Shown here piece after piece: positions 8,551 to 16,245 of a stretch of DNA of 33,439 nt. Source of the DNA: an uncultured Acidobacteriia bacterium. GTDB lineage: Bacteria > Acidobacteriota > Terriglobia > Bryobacterales > Bryobacteraceae. A program made the position numbers and the translations under genes. The notes under the pieces are model-generated. The model had not been told where the DNA came from. It worked only from the letters and a program-made list of their open reading frames with translations, and searched no databases. The DNA lies in assembly GCA_903900705.1 (NCBI GenBank), contig CAIUOG010000059.1:1-33439 (forward strand), written 5' to 3'. The number at the start of each line of letters is the position of its first letter. The first letter of the stretch is position 1.

Positions 8551-9074
8551 AAGACTTACTTAGTCTCCTTATTGGTTGAGCACGGGCAGAGCTTCGTAAT
8601 ACTGATGTGCACTGTTCCCCCCCCCTGCATTCAAACAACCTGACGACGATCCCCTGGCGCGCCCCACCAGCGCAATTGGTTCTCCATCGAGAAGTTGAGT
8701 CCTTATATCAATTCAAAAACGCATGCCGGTGTCAAGCCCTGGCCGGAAAATTGTCGCGCGGCGGGCAGAGTAATGGATGTCTATTTTTGCCGGAGAGGTC
8801 TGATGCCCGCGGCCAGCCGATTCATCCTCAAAAATTTGTACTCCGCGATGCTCATGGCGGGTGGGGCTGAGCGCGCCACCCGGCGGGAGCGGGGAACAGC
8901 CGCTGTCCACAAAAACAGGGCGTTGGAGTTCGGAACAAAAATGCCTGGCGCCCCTTCGTGGACACATTTCGAACTTTTGCGGTGTGCCCGCCGCCGCAGC
9001 GGCTGCAGGGTCCTGAATTGAATTGGACGCGCCGCTCAAACACCGCGACGCCAGTTTACCAAAAACCAAACCGT
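8551..9074. other. Intergenic region between receptor and vapBC
   Basis: About 520 bp holding the 5' leader of the receptor gene (minus strand) and the upstream side of vapB (plus strand). Open frames here (for example 8713-9123 minus, 8695-9021 plus) have no family features. The only distinct element is a run of nine C at 8617-8625. Confidence 0.5.
8617..8625. repeat. C9 homopolymer in the receptor leader
   Basis: Nine consecutive C (G on the receptor strand), 67 bp upstream of the receptor ATG. Tracts of this kind can slip during replication. I could not place a -35/-10 pair with confidence around it. Confidence 0.6.
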
Positions 9075-9093
9075 ATGCCATTATGAATGGTAT
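9075..9093. promoter_or_regulatory. Candidate autoregulatory operator over the vapB start
   Basis: Arms atgccatt (9075-9082) and aatggtat (9086-9093) are inverted with one mismatch and a 3-bp spacer. The spacer is itself the first candidate ATG of the antitoxin gene. Antitoxins with AbrB-type DNA-binding folds commonly repress their own operon by binding palindromes at the promoter or start. The role is inferred. Confidence 0.4.
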
Positions 9094-9352
9094 GACCCTT
9101 AAAATCGACAGCGCGGGACGCATCGTGGTGCCGCGGCAGCTGAGGGAACGCTACGGCATACGGGCGGGAATGGACCTTGAAGTGGGCGAGGGAGAAGACT
9201 GCCTCACACTGCGTCCGGTCAGACAGGAGCCTTCGATGATTCGTGTGAACGGCTTTTGGGTGCATCAGGGGGTTGTTCCGGGAGGATTCGACTGGAACCG
9301 GCATATCGACGAGGAGCGTGAACTTCGTGCCCGGCAGGCTTCGGGAGCATGA
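9083..9352 (+). CDS. AbrB/MazE-fold antitoxin (VapB-like)
   Basis: The 89-residue product has an N-terminal SpoVT-AbrB swapped-hairpin fold, recognised by TLKIDSAGRIVVPRQLRERYGI and then LEVGEGEDCLTLRPV; the C-terminal 40 residues (with FWVHQGVVPGGFDWN) would wrap the toxin. It is expected to bind and silence the PIN RNase encoded next and to bind DNA for autorepression. Neither ATG 9083 nor ATG 9092 has a good ribosome site; 9092 would give MTLKI as first residues, common in this family. The stop overlaps the toxin start by 4 bp (ATGA at 9349-9352), indicating translational coupling, and an inverted repeat spans the start region. Confidence 0.88.
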   Translation: MNGMTLKIDSAGRIVVPRQLRERYGIRAGMDLEVGEGEDCLTLRPVRQEPSMIRVNGFWVHQGVVPGGFDWNRHIDEERELRARQASGA

Positions 9353-9783
9353 AACTTTTCCTCGATACCTGCGTTTTGATAGCGGCTTCTTCAGCGAGTC
9401 ATCCGCAGCATATCTCCGCGCTCGGTGTTATGGAGTCGCTCAGAGATGGTCGCAATCAGGCGTGGATCTCACAACACACACTGGCCGAAACGTACGCTAT
9501 TCTGACCAGCGCCCCTCTTACGCCGCGGATACATCCGGGTGAGGCGTTGCGTATCGTTGAAGACAACATTTTGCCATATGTCTCGATTGTCCCGCTGGAC
9601 CCTCCCGACTATCTGGCGGTGTTGCGTGAGATGGCTACATCGGGTTGGCGAAGCGGACGGATATATGATGCACTGATCCTGCGTTGCGCCGAGAAGCAGC
9701 CGATCGACAGAATATGCACTTTCAATTTTAAGGAGTTCCACCAGCTTGCGCCCCACCTTCAGGCGAAGATTGGGCCGCCTTGA
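9349..9783 (+). CDS. PIN-domain toxin ribonuclease (VapC-like)
   Basis: 144 residues spanning a whole PIN domain. Acidic active-site residues are visible: D6 in FLDTCVL, E47 in LAET and D107 in RIYDALI, with N126 in the TFN motif where many relatives have an Asp or Asn. PIN toxins of this class cut specific tRNA or rRNA loops with Mg2+ when the labile antitoxin is lost, halting translation. It overlaps the upstream antitoxin gene by 4 bp, so the two form one operon. All key residues are present, so it is probably active. The RNA target cannot be read from the sequence. Confidence 0.9.
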   Translation: MKLFLDTCVLIAASSASHPQHISALGVMESLRDGRNQAWISQHTLAETYAILTSAPLTPRIHPGEALRIVEDNILPYVSIVPLDPPDYLAVLREMATSGWRSGRIYDALILRCAEKQPIDRICTFNFKEFHQLAPHLQAKIGPP

Positions 9784-9966
9784 CGCACGCGACTACAGTG
9801 GCACCCATTGCCGATTCGAATCCATGTTGGGATGGAAGGAAAACCGATCGAGACCTCAGACAAGATCTCGGGCCTTCCCCCAATGAAAGATATAGCGGCA
9901 ATGCCGGGAATTGAACTCTGCCTCCCCTTCGCAGGCAATTATCGAACTTTTTTTGATGAAAACAGG

Positions 9967-10323
9967 CGCCTTCCAGTCACTTGGAGCCATCTCAGTCCCA
10001 ATTGTCTAAGCGCCGTGGATCCTGTCATTGTCGGCGAACTCCGATTCGGCATTCTCATCCTTCCTGTGGGAAGAAGGCGGGCCGCGCTGGAGAACTGGTT
10101 CGACGGGGGCGTCGGGCGGCTCCGTTGCCTTCCCTGGGAAGCGGAAACCGGGTTGAAATGGGCCGAATTGCAGGTCAGCCTTCGCACTGCGGGGAAAGCT
10201 ATGCCTATCCAGGATAGTCTCATTGCCGCGACAGCCGTTGTCCAAAATCTGGCCGTCGCCCCTTGAAATCGCGTGGATTTCATGAACGCCGGCGTTCGTA
10301 CCGTCGATCCATTTTTGGCTTGA
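9967..10323 (+). pseudogene. Decayed second PIN-domain toxin gene
   Basis: An open frame (9808-10266) encodes the middle and end of a VapC-like toxin: DPVIVGELRFGI, then LPVGRRRAALENWFD, GLKWAELQ, GKAMPIQDSLIAATA and LAVA. It then hits TGA 10264-10266 where relatives continue with TRN and DF. In the same frame beyond the stop the sequence reads NRVDFMNAGVRTVDPFLA up to TGA 10321-10323, so the stop is a single in-frame lesion. The N-terminal strand with the first catalytic Asp (LLDTN-type) cannot be found in any frame upstream, so the gene is also truncated. The part 9808-9966 is of unknown origin. It sits 184 bp after an intact toxin-antitoxin pair and has no antitoxin of its own. Confidence 0.8.
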
Positions 10324-10390
10324 TCTTTTGTGGCTTGATCTTTTGTGGCTTGATCTTTTGTTGATCGATCTTTTGTTGATTGACCTTCGG
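10316..10390. repeat. 15-bp tandem repeat, five units
   Basis: Three identical units of tggcttgatcttttg (10316-10330, 10331-10345, 10346-10360) are followed by two diverged units (10361-10375, 10376-10390). The array starts inside the last codons of the PIN pseudogene and ends 130 bp before the ankyrin gene stop. Units are contiguous with no spacers, so this is not a CRISPR array. Confidence 0.85.
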
Positions 10391-10520
10391 AATGCAGGGC
10401 CCGGGGACAAGAGTTCGGGGGGAGATTTGGGCTGCGGTCTACCGGACGTGAGGGTGTGAGGGGACTCAGTAACGTCCGGCGACCGCGTACTTCTGAGTGC
10501 ATTTGGCGCGGACGCGGGAT

Positions 10521-11720
10521 TTAGTTCCCGATTTTTTGCGCGGTTTTTTGCGGTGCATGTCGGGAAATGGAGTCCGCAACGCCCGGAAAGCCGTTTTGGG
10601 TGGCGGCTCCGGCGGGGTCGCGACCGGCGCTATTTCGCAGACGGGGGTCCGCGCCGTGTTCAAGCAGGAGTTCGACCAGCGCGGCATGGCCGAGCGACGC
10701 CGCGCCGTAGAGAGCGGTGGAACCGGACTCCGTCTCGCGGGCATTGACGTCGGCTCCGTGGCGAAGCAGCAGCGCCGCGGTTTCGGTGCGACCGCTGAGT
10801 GCCGCGTTGTGCAGCGGCGTTGCGCCGAATCTGTCGCGGGCCTCGATGGCCGCACCGTGTTCGAGAAGGATTTCAGCGATCTCCGGATAGCCTTTGAGCG
10901 CGGCGTCATGGAGCGGCGTGGAGCCGGTGGCGGTCTGTGCTGTGACGTCGACGCCGTGGTCTGCGAGAATACGGACCAGTTCGGTTTCGCCGCGGAGCAC
11001 ACACCGATCGAGAAGTGCCGCTTCGGTGGCGGAGGGCTGCGGCAGGTGCCGGAGCAGGGCGCGCAGGGTGTCCGACCGCTGATTGCGGATCGCGCTGTCG
11101 AGGGCCGTTTCCGGATTCAGGCCGTGCCGCAGCAGCACCTCGACTACGGGCGTGTTGCCGCTTTCCGCCGCCTTCTGGAGCGCGACGGCCGGCGACGCGC
11201 CGCGCGCCAGCAGCTGTTCCGCCACCTCCGCCGTGCCATGCCGGGCGGCTTCGTCGAGGGCGGAAAGACCTGCGCGATCCCGATGGTTAACCGGCGCCCC
11301 GGCTTCGAGGAGGTTTCGGACAATCCCGGGATTGGTCCGGGCGGCGGCGAGCAGCAGTGCGTCGTTGATGGCGGCGTGGCGCTGCAGCAGGAGTTCCACC
11401 ACCTCGGCATGGCCGCGCAGAACGGCATAATCGAGAGGCGTGGAACCGCCACCGGCGCCGGAGCCAAGGTGCCGGGCATTGAGCATCGCGCCATATTGCA
11501 GCAGGATGCGAACGGTATCGGGATTGCCCTGCCAGGCAGCGTCATGCAGCGGGGTTGCGCCTAAGGCGTCGAAATGCAGCACTTCGGTGCGATAGCGCTG
11601 CGTGGTGCGAAGAAGCTCTTCCACGTGGGCAGCATTGCCGCTCCGGATGGCGTCCCGCAGTTCCCCGCCCCGGCAGAGGGAAGCGAAAACGAGCAGCGCA
11701 ACCAGAACGGCAGGGCGCAT
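10521..11720 (-). CDS. Exported ankyrin-repeat protein
   Basis: 399 residues with a short signal peptide (about residues 1-18, LLVFASLCRG) and then about ten or eleven ankyrin repeats covering nearly the whole chain. Clear units read TPLHDAAWQGNPDTVRILL, STPLDYAVLRGHAEVVELLL, STPLHDAALKGYPEIAEILL and ATPLHNAALSGRTETAALLL; units near residues 150-240 are degenerate. Ankyrin repeats are protein-binding scaffolds, and with a signal peptide this one should act in the periplasm or be lipid-free secreted. It starts 5 bp after the murB stop, so it is almost certainly co-transcribed with, and translated after, murB. The partner is unknown; the operon hints at a role near cell-wall synthesis, which is inference. 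Confidence 0.9.
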   Translation of the reverse strand: MRPAVLVALLVFASLCRGGELRDAIRSGNAAHVEELLRTTQRYRTEVLHFDALGATPLHDAAWQGNPDTVRILLQYGAMLNARHLGSGAGGGSTPLDYAVLRGHAEVVELLLQRHAAINDALLLAAARTNPGIVRNLLEAGAPVNHRDRAGLSALDEAARHGTAEVAEQLLARGASPAVALQKAAESGNTPVVEVLLRHGLNPETALDSAIRNQRSDTLRALLRHLPQPSATEAALLDRCVLRGETELVRILADHGVDVTAQTATGSTPLHDAALKGYPEIAEILLEHGAAIEARDRFGATPLHNAALSGRTETAALLLRHGADVNARETESGSTALYGAASLGHAALVELLLEHGADPRLRNSAGRDPAGAATQNGFPGVADSISRHAPQKTAQKIGN

Positions 11721-11725
11721 GGGAA

Positions 11726-12727
11726 TTATTGCGGCGGGAAGCCGACGTATTGCACTTCTTCTTCGAGCGGCATGCCCCAGCGGGTTTGAACGCGCTGCTG
11801 CAACTCCGCGATGATGCCCCGGAGTTCGCGCGCCGTGCCGTTGCCGGCGTTGTAGATCAGGTTGGCGTGGTAGTCGGCCACATGGATATCCCCGGACCGC
11901 AGCCCTTTTGCGCCCACCTGTTCCAGGAACCAGGCGGAGGGCACTTTGCCCTCAATGATGACCGCCGGCGGCACCTGGGCCTGCACGGCGGGCGGCAGCA
12001 AGGCAAAAAGGAAGTTCTTGAAGATGCTGCCGGCGCACTTCATGGTGGGAGGGTATTTCTTATCACGAACCGAGCGGATTTTGTCTGCCGTTTCGCGCAG
12101 CGCGGCGGCGTCGCCCGGTTCCATTTCGAGTTCGGCGGAGAGAATGATCCAGTCCTTGTGGCGTTTGAAGACGCTTTCCCGGTAGTGGAATTCGCATTGC
12201 GCGTTGTCGAACTCGCGAAGCCCCGCGCCGTCGAAAAAACGAACCCGCCGCACGCGCTCCATGATGGAGTGCCCATAGGCCCCGGCATTGCCGTAGATGG
12301 CCGCGCCGGTGAAGCCGGGAATGCCGGTCATGGTTTCGAGGCCACTCAGACCGTGGTCCACCGTGAAATCGACCAGTGTCTGCAGCACCACGCCGGCGTC
12401 CACACGGACGGTGGGTCCCTCGGCCTGGATTGCGCGGTTGGCCAGCTTCAGCACGACGCCGCGAAAGCCTTCGTCCGACACGATGAGATTCGTCCCGCCA
12501 CCGATGACGACGGTTTCAAGGCCGCTGGCTTTGGCCAGCTGCAGCGCCGCCACGAACTGCGCGGGCTCCGGCGTCTCCACATAGATATCCGCCGGACCAC
12601 CGATTCCGAAGCGGGTGTGCTGAGAAAGAGAGTCGTCGCGCCGAACGGTGAGCCCCGGCAGCGCCGCCAGCGCTTCCAATGTTGCCTCGGCGGTGCTTCG
12701 GTCTTGAACGGGCGGGACGGCGGCCAT
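11726..12727 (-). CDS. murB: UDP-N-acetylenolpyruvoylglucosamine reductase
   Basis: 333 residues from ATG 12727. The frame stays open upstream to 13015 but that part lies opposite the DUF2461 gene. The enzyme uses FAD and NADPH to reduce UDP-GlcNAc-enolpyruvate to UDP-MurNAc, the second committed step of peptidoglycan precursor synthesis in the cytoplasm. FAD-binding motifs are seen as FGIGGPAD (40-47), IGGGTNLIVSDEGF (75-88) and GIPGFTGAAIYGNAGAYG (135-152). HYRESVFK (181-188) and CAGSIFKN (231-238), with catalytic S234, are the substrate and proton-donor motifs; EEEVQYVG closes the chain with the conserved Glu. A perfect TATAAT sits 7 nt before the ATG on this strand, suggesting a leaderless transcript. 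The ankyrin gene follows in the same operon. Confidence 0.96.
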   Translation of the reverse strand: MAAVPPVQDRSTAEATLEALAALPGLTVRRDDSLSQHTRFGIGGPADIYVETPEPAQFVAALQLAKASGLETVVIGGGTNLIVSDEGFRGVVLKLANRAIQAEGPTVRVDAGVVLQTLVDFTVDHGLSGLETMTGIPGFTGAAIYGNAGAYGHSIMERVRRVRFFDGAGLREFDNAQCEFHYRESVFKRHKDWIILSAELEMEPGDAAALRETADKIRSVRDKKYPPTMKCAGSIFKNFLFALLPPAVQAQVPPAVIIEGKVPSAWFLEQVGAKGLRSGDIHVADYHANLIYNAGNGTARELRGIIAELQQRVQTRWGMPLEEEVQYVGFPPQ

Positions 12728-12745
12728 TGGTTTAATTATAGGGAT
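12728..12745. promoter_or_regulatory. 18-bp divergent start region with TATAAT for murB
   Basis: Only 18 bp, AT-rich, separate the murB ATG (minus) from the DUF2461 ATG (plus). On the minus strand TATAAT occupies 12740-12735, which places transcription start at or next to the murB ATG. No matching -35 was recognised (it would fall inside the DUF2461 coding region). Confidence 0.5.
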
Positions 12746-13468
12746 ATGGCCACCAGCACTTCGTTCAGAGGGTTTCCGGCGGAGGGAATGGAATTTCTCC
12801 TCGAACTGAGGGAAAACAACGACCGGGACTGGTTCCAGCCGCGCAAAGAGATCTTCGTGGAGAAGGTGCAGAAGCCCATGGTGGAACTGGTGAGCGCCGT
12901 CCACAAAGAGATGCTGCGGTTTGCCCCGGAGTACGTGGGGGAGCCGAAGAAGTGCATCTTCCGGATCTACCGCGACACGCGTTTTTCCAAAGACAAGACT
13001 CCCTACAAAACGCACATCGCCGCGGCGATGTGGCGATCTTCAGGCGGCAAGGACACGGGTTCGGGCTACTACTTTTCGGTTTCGCCGGAAGAGATTGAGA
13101 TTGGTGGCGGCATTTACGCGCCGGAGCCCTCGCTGCTGCTGCTGGTGCGGCAGCATGTGGGCGAGCATCCGGATGAGTTCCGGAAGACCTTCGAAACACC
13201 GGCGGTGAAGAAGCTCTTCGGCGGGCTGTGGGGCGAAAGCGCCATCCGGCCCCCGAAAGGCTTCGACGCGGCGCATCCGGCGATTGATCTGATCCGCCGG
13301 AAACACTACGTGCTGATGAAGGGCGTGGACCCGGCGCTTGCCACCACGCCGAAACTGCTGCCGGAAATCGTGAAGCGCTTTGAAGCGATCACGCCATTCC
13401 TGCAGTTTCTGAACCGGCCGCTTTCCGGTGGCGACAAGATGAGTAACGGAAAGAAAACACTGCGCTGA
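12746..13468 (+). CDS. DUF2461 / TIGR02453 family protein
   Basis: 240 residues from ATG 12746; the frame is open far upstream (to 11555) but that is antisense to murB. Family hallmarks are visible: FLLELRENNDRDWFQPRKE near the start, then IFRIYRDTRFSKDKTPYKTH, a GYYFSVSPEEIEIGGGIY strand, and PKGFDAAHP followed by IRRKHYV. The family is widespread in bacteria and fungi and its biochemical role is unknown. It is cytoplasmic by appearance: no signal peptide and no membrane segment. It diverges from murB with an 18-bp gap and is followed 33 bp later by a hydrolase gene on the same strand, which may be co-transcribed. Confidence 0.92.
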   Translation: MATSTSFRGFPAEGMEFLLELRENNDRDWFQPRKEIFVEKVQKPMVELVSAVHKEMLRFAPEYVGEPKKCIFRIYRDTRFSKDKTPYKTHIAAAMWRSSGGKDTGSGYYFSVSPEEIEIGGGIYAPEPSLLLLVRQHVGEHPDEFRKTFETPAVKKLFGGLWGESAIRPPKGFDAAHPAIDLIRRKHYVLMKGVDPALATTPKLLPEIVKRFEAITPFLQFLNRPLSGGDKMSNGKKTLR

Positions 13469-13501
13469 GCGCCGTCCTGTTAAGTTGGAATCAGCAGGGA
13501 A

Positions 13502-14545
13502 ATGGAATTAGTGAAACAGTGGTATGGCCGCAAAATGGCCGCCTGGGAGCATCAGCTCGCCTTCCGTTCGACCGATCGCGTGGTCCGTCCGTTCGACTGG
13601 GGCGCGGAGTGGACGCACGACTGGCCGGTGGAGTCTGTCGCGACGGACCCCGAAGAGCGGCTGGTGGAACTCAACGAGAAGGCCATCGCGGACAGTGCCG
13701 GGTTCTTTGCCTACGACTCCCCGGCGGACTTCCGCTTTGACGGAGAGACGCTGCGGTTCACCTCCGCCGTGGAATCGCCGTACGCGGAAAACAACACCGT
13801 GGTGGGGCGATTCTTCCCGGCCAAACCCCGCTGGAAGCGCGGCAACAAGGCCGTGGTGCTGTTGCCGCACTGGAATTCGAGCGAAGGCCAGCATGTGGCG
13901 CTGTGCCGGGGAATTGCGGAACTGGGAATCAGCGTACTGCGGATCAGCCTGCCCTACCATGACCGCCGCATGCCGCCGGAACTCACGCGCGCCGATTATG
14001 CGGTTTCCGCAAACATTGCGAGGACGATTCATGCCACGCGCCAGGCGGTGATCGATGTTCGTTCCTGCTTCGACTGGCTGCAGCTGCGGGGTTTCGATGA
14101 CCTGGGCATTGTGGGCACCAGCCTCGGGTCCTGCTATGCGTTTCTGGCGAGCGCGCATGATTCGCGCATCAAAGTGAACGTCTTCAACCACTGCTCCACT
14201 TACTTTGCCGACGTGGTCTGGAGCGGGCTTTCCACGCGTCACATCCGGCAGGGCATTGAGGATGAGATCAGCGTGGAGCGGTTGCGGAAGGTGTGGGACT
14301 GCGTGAGCCCCGTGCATTACATGGACCAGTACACCGCCATGGGCAAGAAGTCGTTCTTCCTCTATGCGATTTACGACACCACGTTTCCGGTGGAACTGTC
14401 GCGCAACCTTGTGGATTACGTGCGGGAGCGCGGGGCGGCGCAGAAGCTGGTGGTGATGCCCTGCGGACACTATACGCTGGGCGAAGCGCCGTTCAAGTTC
14501 ATCGCCGGCTACCAGATTGTGAATTTTCTGAAGCGGAATCTGTAG
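13502..14545 (+). CDS. Alpha/beta hydrolase, ABHD18-like
   Basis: 347 residues, no signal peptide. The central region has an oxyanion-type strand VVLLPHWNSS (118-127), a conserved helix RADYAVSANIARTIHATRQAVIDVRS typical of the ABHD18-like family, and the nucleophile elbow GTSLGS with S207. The acid is probably the Asp in IYDTTFP, and the base is H323 in CGHYTLGE. The fold and triad support an esterase- or peptidase-like reaction, but no substrate is known for bacterial members. The start ATG is preceded at once by caggga, a possible but close ribosome site. The stop lies 6 bp from the end of the convergent small membrane protein gene. Confidence 0.88.
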   Translation: MELVKQWYGRKMAAWEHQLAFRSTDRVVRPFDWGAEWTHDWPVESVATDPEERLVELNEKAIADSAGFFAYDSPADFRFDGETLRFTSAVESPYAENNTVVGRFFPAKPRWKRGNKAVVLLPHWNSSEGQHVALCRGIAELGISVLRISLPYHDRRMPPELTRADYAVSANIARTIHATRQAVIDVRSCFDWLQLRGFDDLGIVGTSLGSCYAFLASAHDSRIKVNVFNHCSTYFADVVWSGLSTRHIRQGIEDEISVERLRKVWDCVSPVHYMDQYTAMGKKSFFLYAIYDTTFPVELSRNLVDYVRERGAAQKLVVMPCGHYTLGEAPFKFIAGYQIVNFLKRNL

Positions 14546-14551
14546 GCGCGA

Positions 14552-14893
14552 TCAAAAACCGGCGAGGCGGTTCAGGATGAAATCCACCACGGTGAGCAGC
14601 AGTGCGCCCATCACGGCGGAGAGCCAGCCGTGCACGCGGAAGCCGGGCACAAATTCCGAGGCGATCTTCAGCATGAGGCCGTTAATCAGAAAGTAAACAA
14701 GACCCAGTGAGAGGAAGATAAACGGCAGCAGCAGGAACTTCAGGAAAACGCCGAGGATGGCGCTGACCAGCCCGAAGACGGCGGCGGCGATGAAGGCGGA
14801 GAAGAAGCTGTCCACCTGAATGCCGGGCATCACGTGAGCCACGATCATGAGCGAAACCGCTTTGAGGACCCAGTGAATGAACCAGTGGCGCAT
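14552..14893 (-). CDS. Small membrane protein, phage-holin-4 family (YvlD-like)
   Basis: 113 residues from ATG 14893; a TTG at 14902 would add three residues. Four hydrophobic helices are evident (about 8-20, 30-50, 52-75 and 88-108), with the family signatures MPGIQVDSF near the N-terminus and VPGFRVHGW near the C-terminus (PF04020, also called phage holin family 4 or YvlD). Despite the name, members are chromosomal inner-membrane proteins of unknown role, in Bacillus linked with envelope-stress operons. Convergent with the upstream hydrolase, with a 6-bp gap, and 42 bp downstream of the SulP gene end on the same strand, so it could be the last gene of that unit. Confidence 0.85.
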   Translation of the reverse strand: MRHWFIHWVLKAVSLMIVAHVMPGIQVDSFFSAFIAAAVFGLVSAILGVFLKFLLLPFIFLSLGLVYFLINGLMLKIASEFVPGFRVHGWLSAVMGALLLTVVDFILNRLAGF

Positions 14894-14935
14894 GGAACTC
14901 AATATAGCGTGTTCCGGACGGGCTGTGACGCTGCA

Positions 14936-16213
14936 CTATTTCGCAATACTGGGAACACCGGCCATCGTGGAGGGAGAGCCAAGGTAGCGGTGGTACAGGT
15001 ATTGGAACACGTACAGCGAGCAGCCCGCCAGAACGGCAGCCACGGCATTCACCACCAGAACGCTGACCGCGGTCACAAGGAACGCGGAAGCATCCACCAG
15101 CCGCATTTTGGGCAGCCGGCGCCAGGTACTGACATCGAGGAGATTGAGACCCATCCAGGCCGTTACGCCGGCCAGCGCGGCCAGCGGGATGTGGGCAAGC
15201 CAGCCGGAACCCAGACTGACCAGACCGAACAGGAAGACGGCGTGCATGATGTTGGAAAGCCGCGTGGTGCCACCGCAACGGACGTTGGCCACGCTGCGGG
15301 CGGGAATCCCGACGCTCATGGGCGCGCCGAACATGCCGGCAGCCAGATTCGCAATGCCGTATGCGCCAAGTTCGGCATCCGCGTCAGCCGCCTTGTGATG
15401 GTTGTGACGTCCGCGGAAGTGCTCCACCGCGCGGGAAGTCAGCAGGATATTGATGGACGCGACAAAGGCCAGCGTCAGTCCGGTGGGAATCACGGAGAGG
15501 ACGTCCTGCGGGGTCCAGGAGAAGCCCGCAAACGGCGGCAAGGTGAGGGACAGCGAGCCGACTTCGGGCTCATGAAATTTGAAAAGAAACGCGGCGACGC
15601 CGGCCAGAGCCACGCCGACCAGAGGCGCGGGAATGCGCGGATTCCAGTACATAACAGCCGCCGCGGAGGCCATCACGATGCCGCCCAGAATCAGCGGCGC
15701 AAAACGCATTTGGGGGATTTCCGCCAGCACAGTAAAGAATTGAACGAGTGAGTTGGAGCCGCCGGGAGCATGCACGCCCAACAGGACGTTCAGCTGCGAA
15801 ATAAACATGATGGCGCCGATGCCGGCCGAGAAGCCGGCAACCACCGTGGGGGGAACTTTGGAGACGTAACGCCCCAGCCGCATGACGCAGAACACCATCA
15901 TGAAGACGGACGCCACAATGGAAACCTTGGCCGCGCCACCGATTCCCTGGGCTTTTACCGCGGCCGCAATGAAAGGCACCGTCGCGCTGGCCGTACCGCC
16001 GATCAGGACCGGATTCCGGCCCAGCAACGCCGTGATTGGCGCCGTCAGAATCGACGTCACAACACCCAGAATGGGCGGCAGGTTCATCAGCGCCGCCATC
16101 GAAAGACCATAGGGCAGGGCAATCAGAGCCGCAATCAGTCCACCAAAGCAATCCCCCAGGAAGCGTTCCCAGTTGTACTTACCGCGTGTGCGGAGCAGCT
16201 TTGCGCGAAGCAT
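14936..16213 (-). CDS. SulP-family anion transporter without STAS domain
   Basis: 425 residues made of about 10-12 hydrophobic helices. N-terminal SulP motifs are seen: GDCFGGLIAALIALPYGLSMAAL, then TAPITALLGRNPVLIGGTASATVPF; the later stretch GMFGAPMSVGIPARSVANVRCGGTTRLSNIMHA matches the second inverted repeat of the family. SulP proteins move sulfate, bicarbonate or dicarboxylates across the inner membrane. The usual cytoplasmic STAS domain (about 100 residues) is absent: the chain ends soon after the last helix at IAK. An AAGGAC ribosome site lies 7-8 nt before the ATG. The gene follows the aminotransferase by 32 bp, so they probably share a transcript. The transported anion is unknown. 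Confidence 0.9.
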   Translation of the reverse strand: MLRAKLLRTRGKYNWERFLGDCFGGLIAALIALPYGLSMAALMNLPPILGVVTSILTAPITALLGRNPVLIGGTASATVPFIAAAVKAQGIGGAAKVSIVASVFMMVFCVMRLGRYVSKVPPTVVAGFSAGIGAIMFISQLNVLLGVHAPGGSNSLVQFFTVLAEIPQMRFAPLILGGIVMASAAAVMYWNPRIPAPLVGVALAGVAAFLFKFHEPEVGSLSLTLPPFAGFSWTPQDVLSVIPTGLTLAFVASINILLTSRAVEHFRGRHNHHKAADADAELGAYGIANLAAGMFGAPMSVGIPARSVANVRCGGTTRLSNIMHAVFLFGLVSLGSGWLAHIPLAALAGVTAWMGLNLLDVSTWRRLPKMRLVDASAFLVTAVSVLVVNAVAAVLAGCSLYVFQYLYHRYLGSPSTMAGVPSIAK

Positions 16214-16245
16214 GAATGGAGTCCTTTTGCCCTGCCCTCCGTTTT

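Noticed and set aside
6769-8643. 624-codon plus-strand frame opposite the receptor
   Set aside because: It is antisense to a clear TonB-dependent receptor and arises from GC-rich third positions; no recognisable domains.
10497-11564. 355-codon plus-strand frame opposite the ankyrin gene
   Set aside because: Shadow of the ankyrin repeats on the other strand; the repeat pattern belongs to the minus-strand protein.
11555-12745. Upstream extension of the DUF2461 frame
   Set aside because: This part is antisense to murB; the family's N-terminus begins at ATG 12746.
14546-14551. Terminator between convergent genes
   Set aside because: Only 6 bp between the stops and no hairpin with T-run could be found nearby.
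14834-15751. 305-codon plus-strand frame opposite the SulP gene
   Set aside because: Charged low-complexity shadow of a transmembrane protein.
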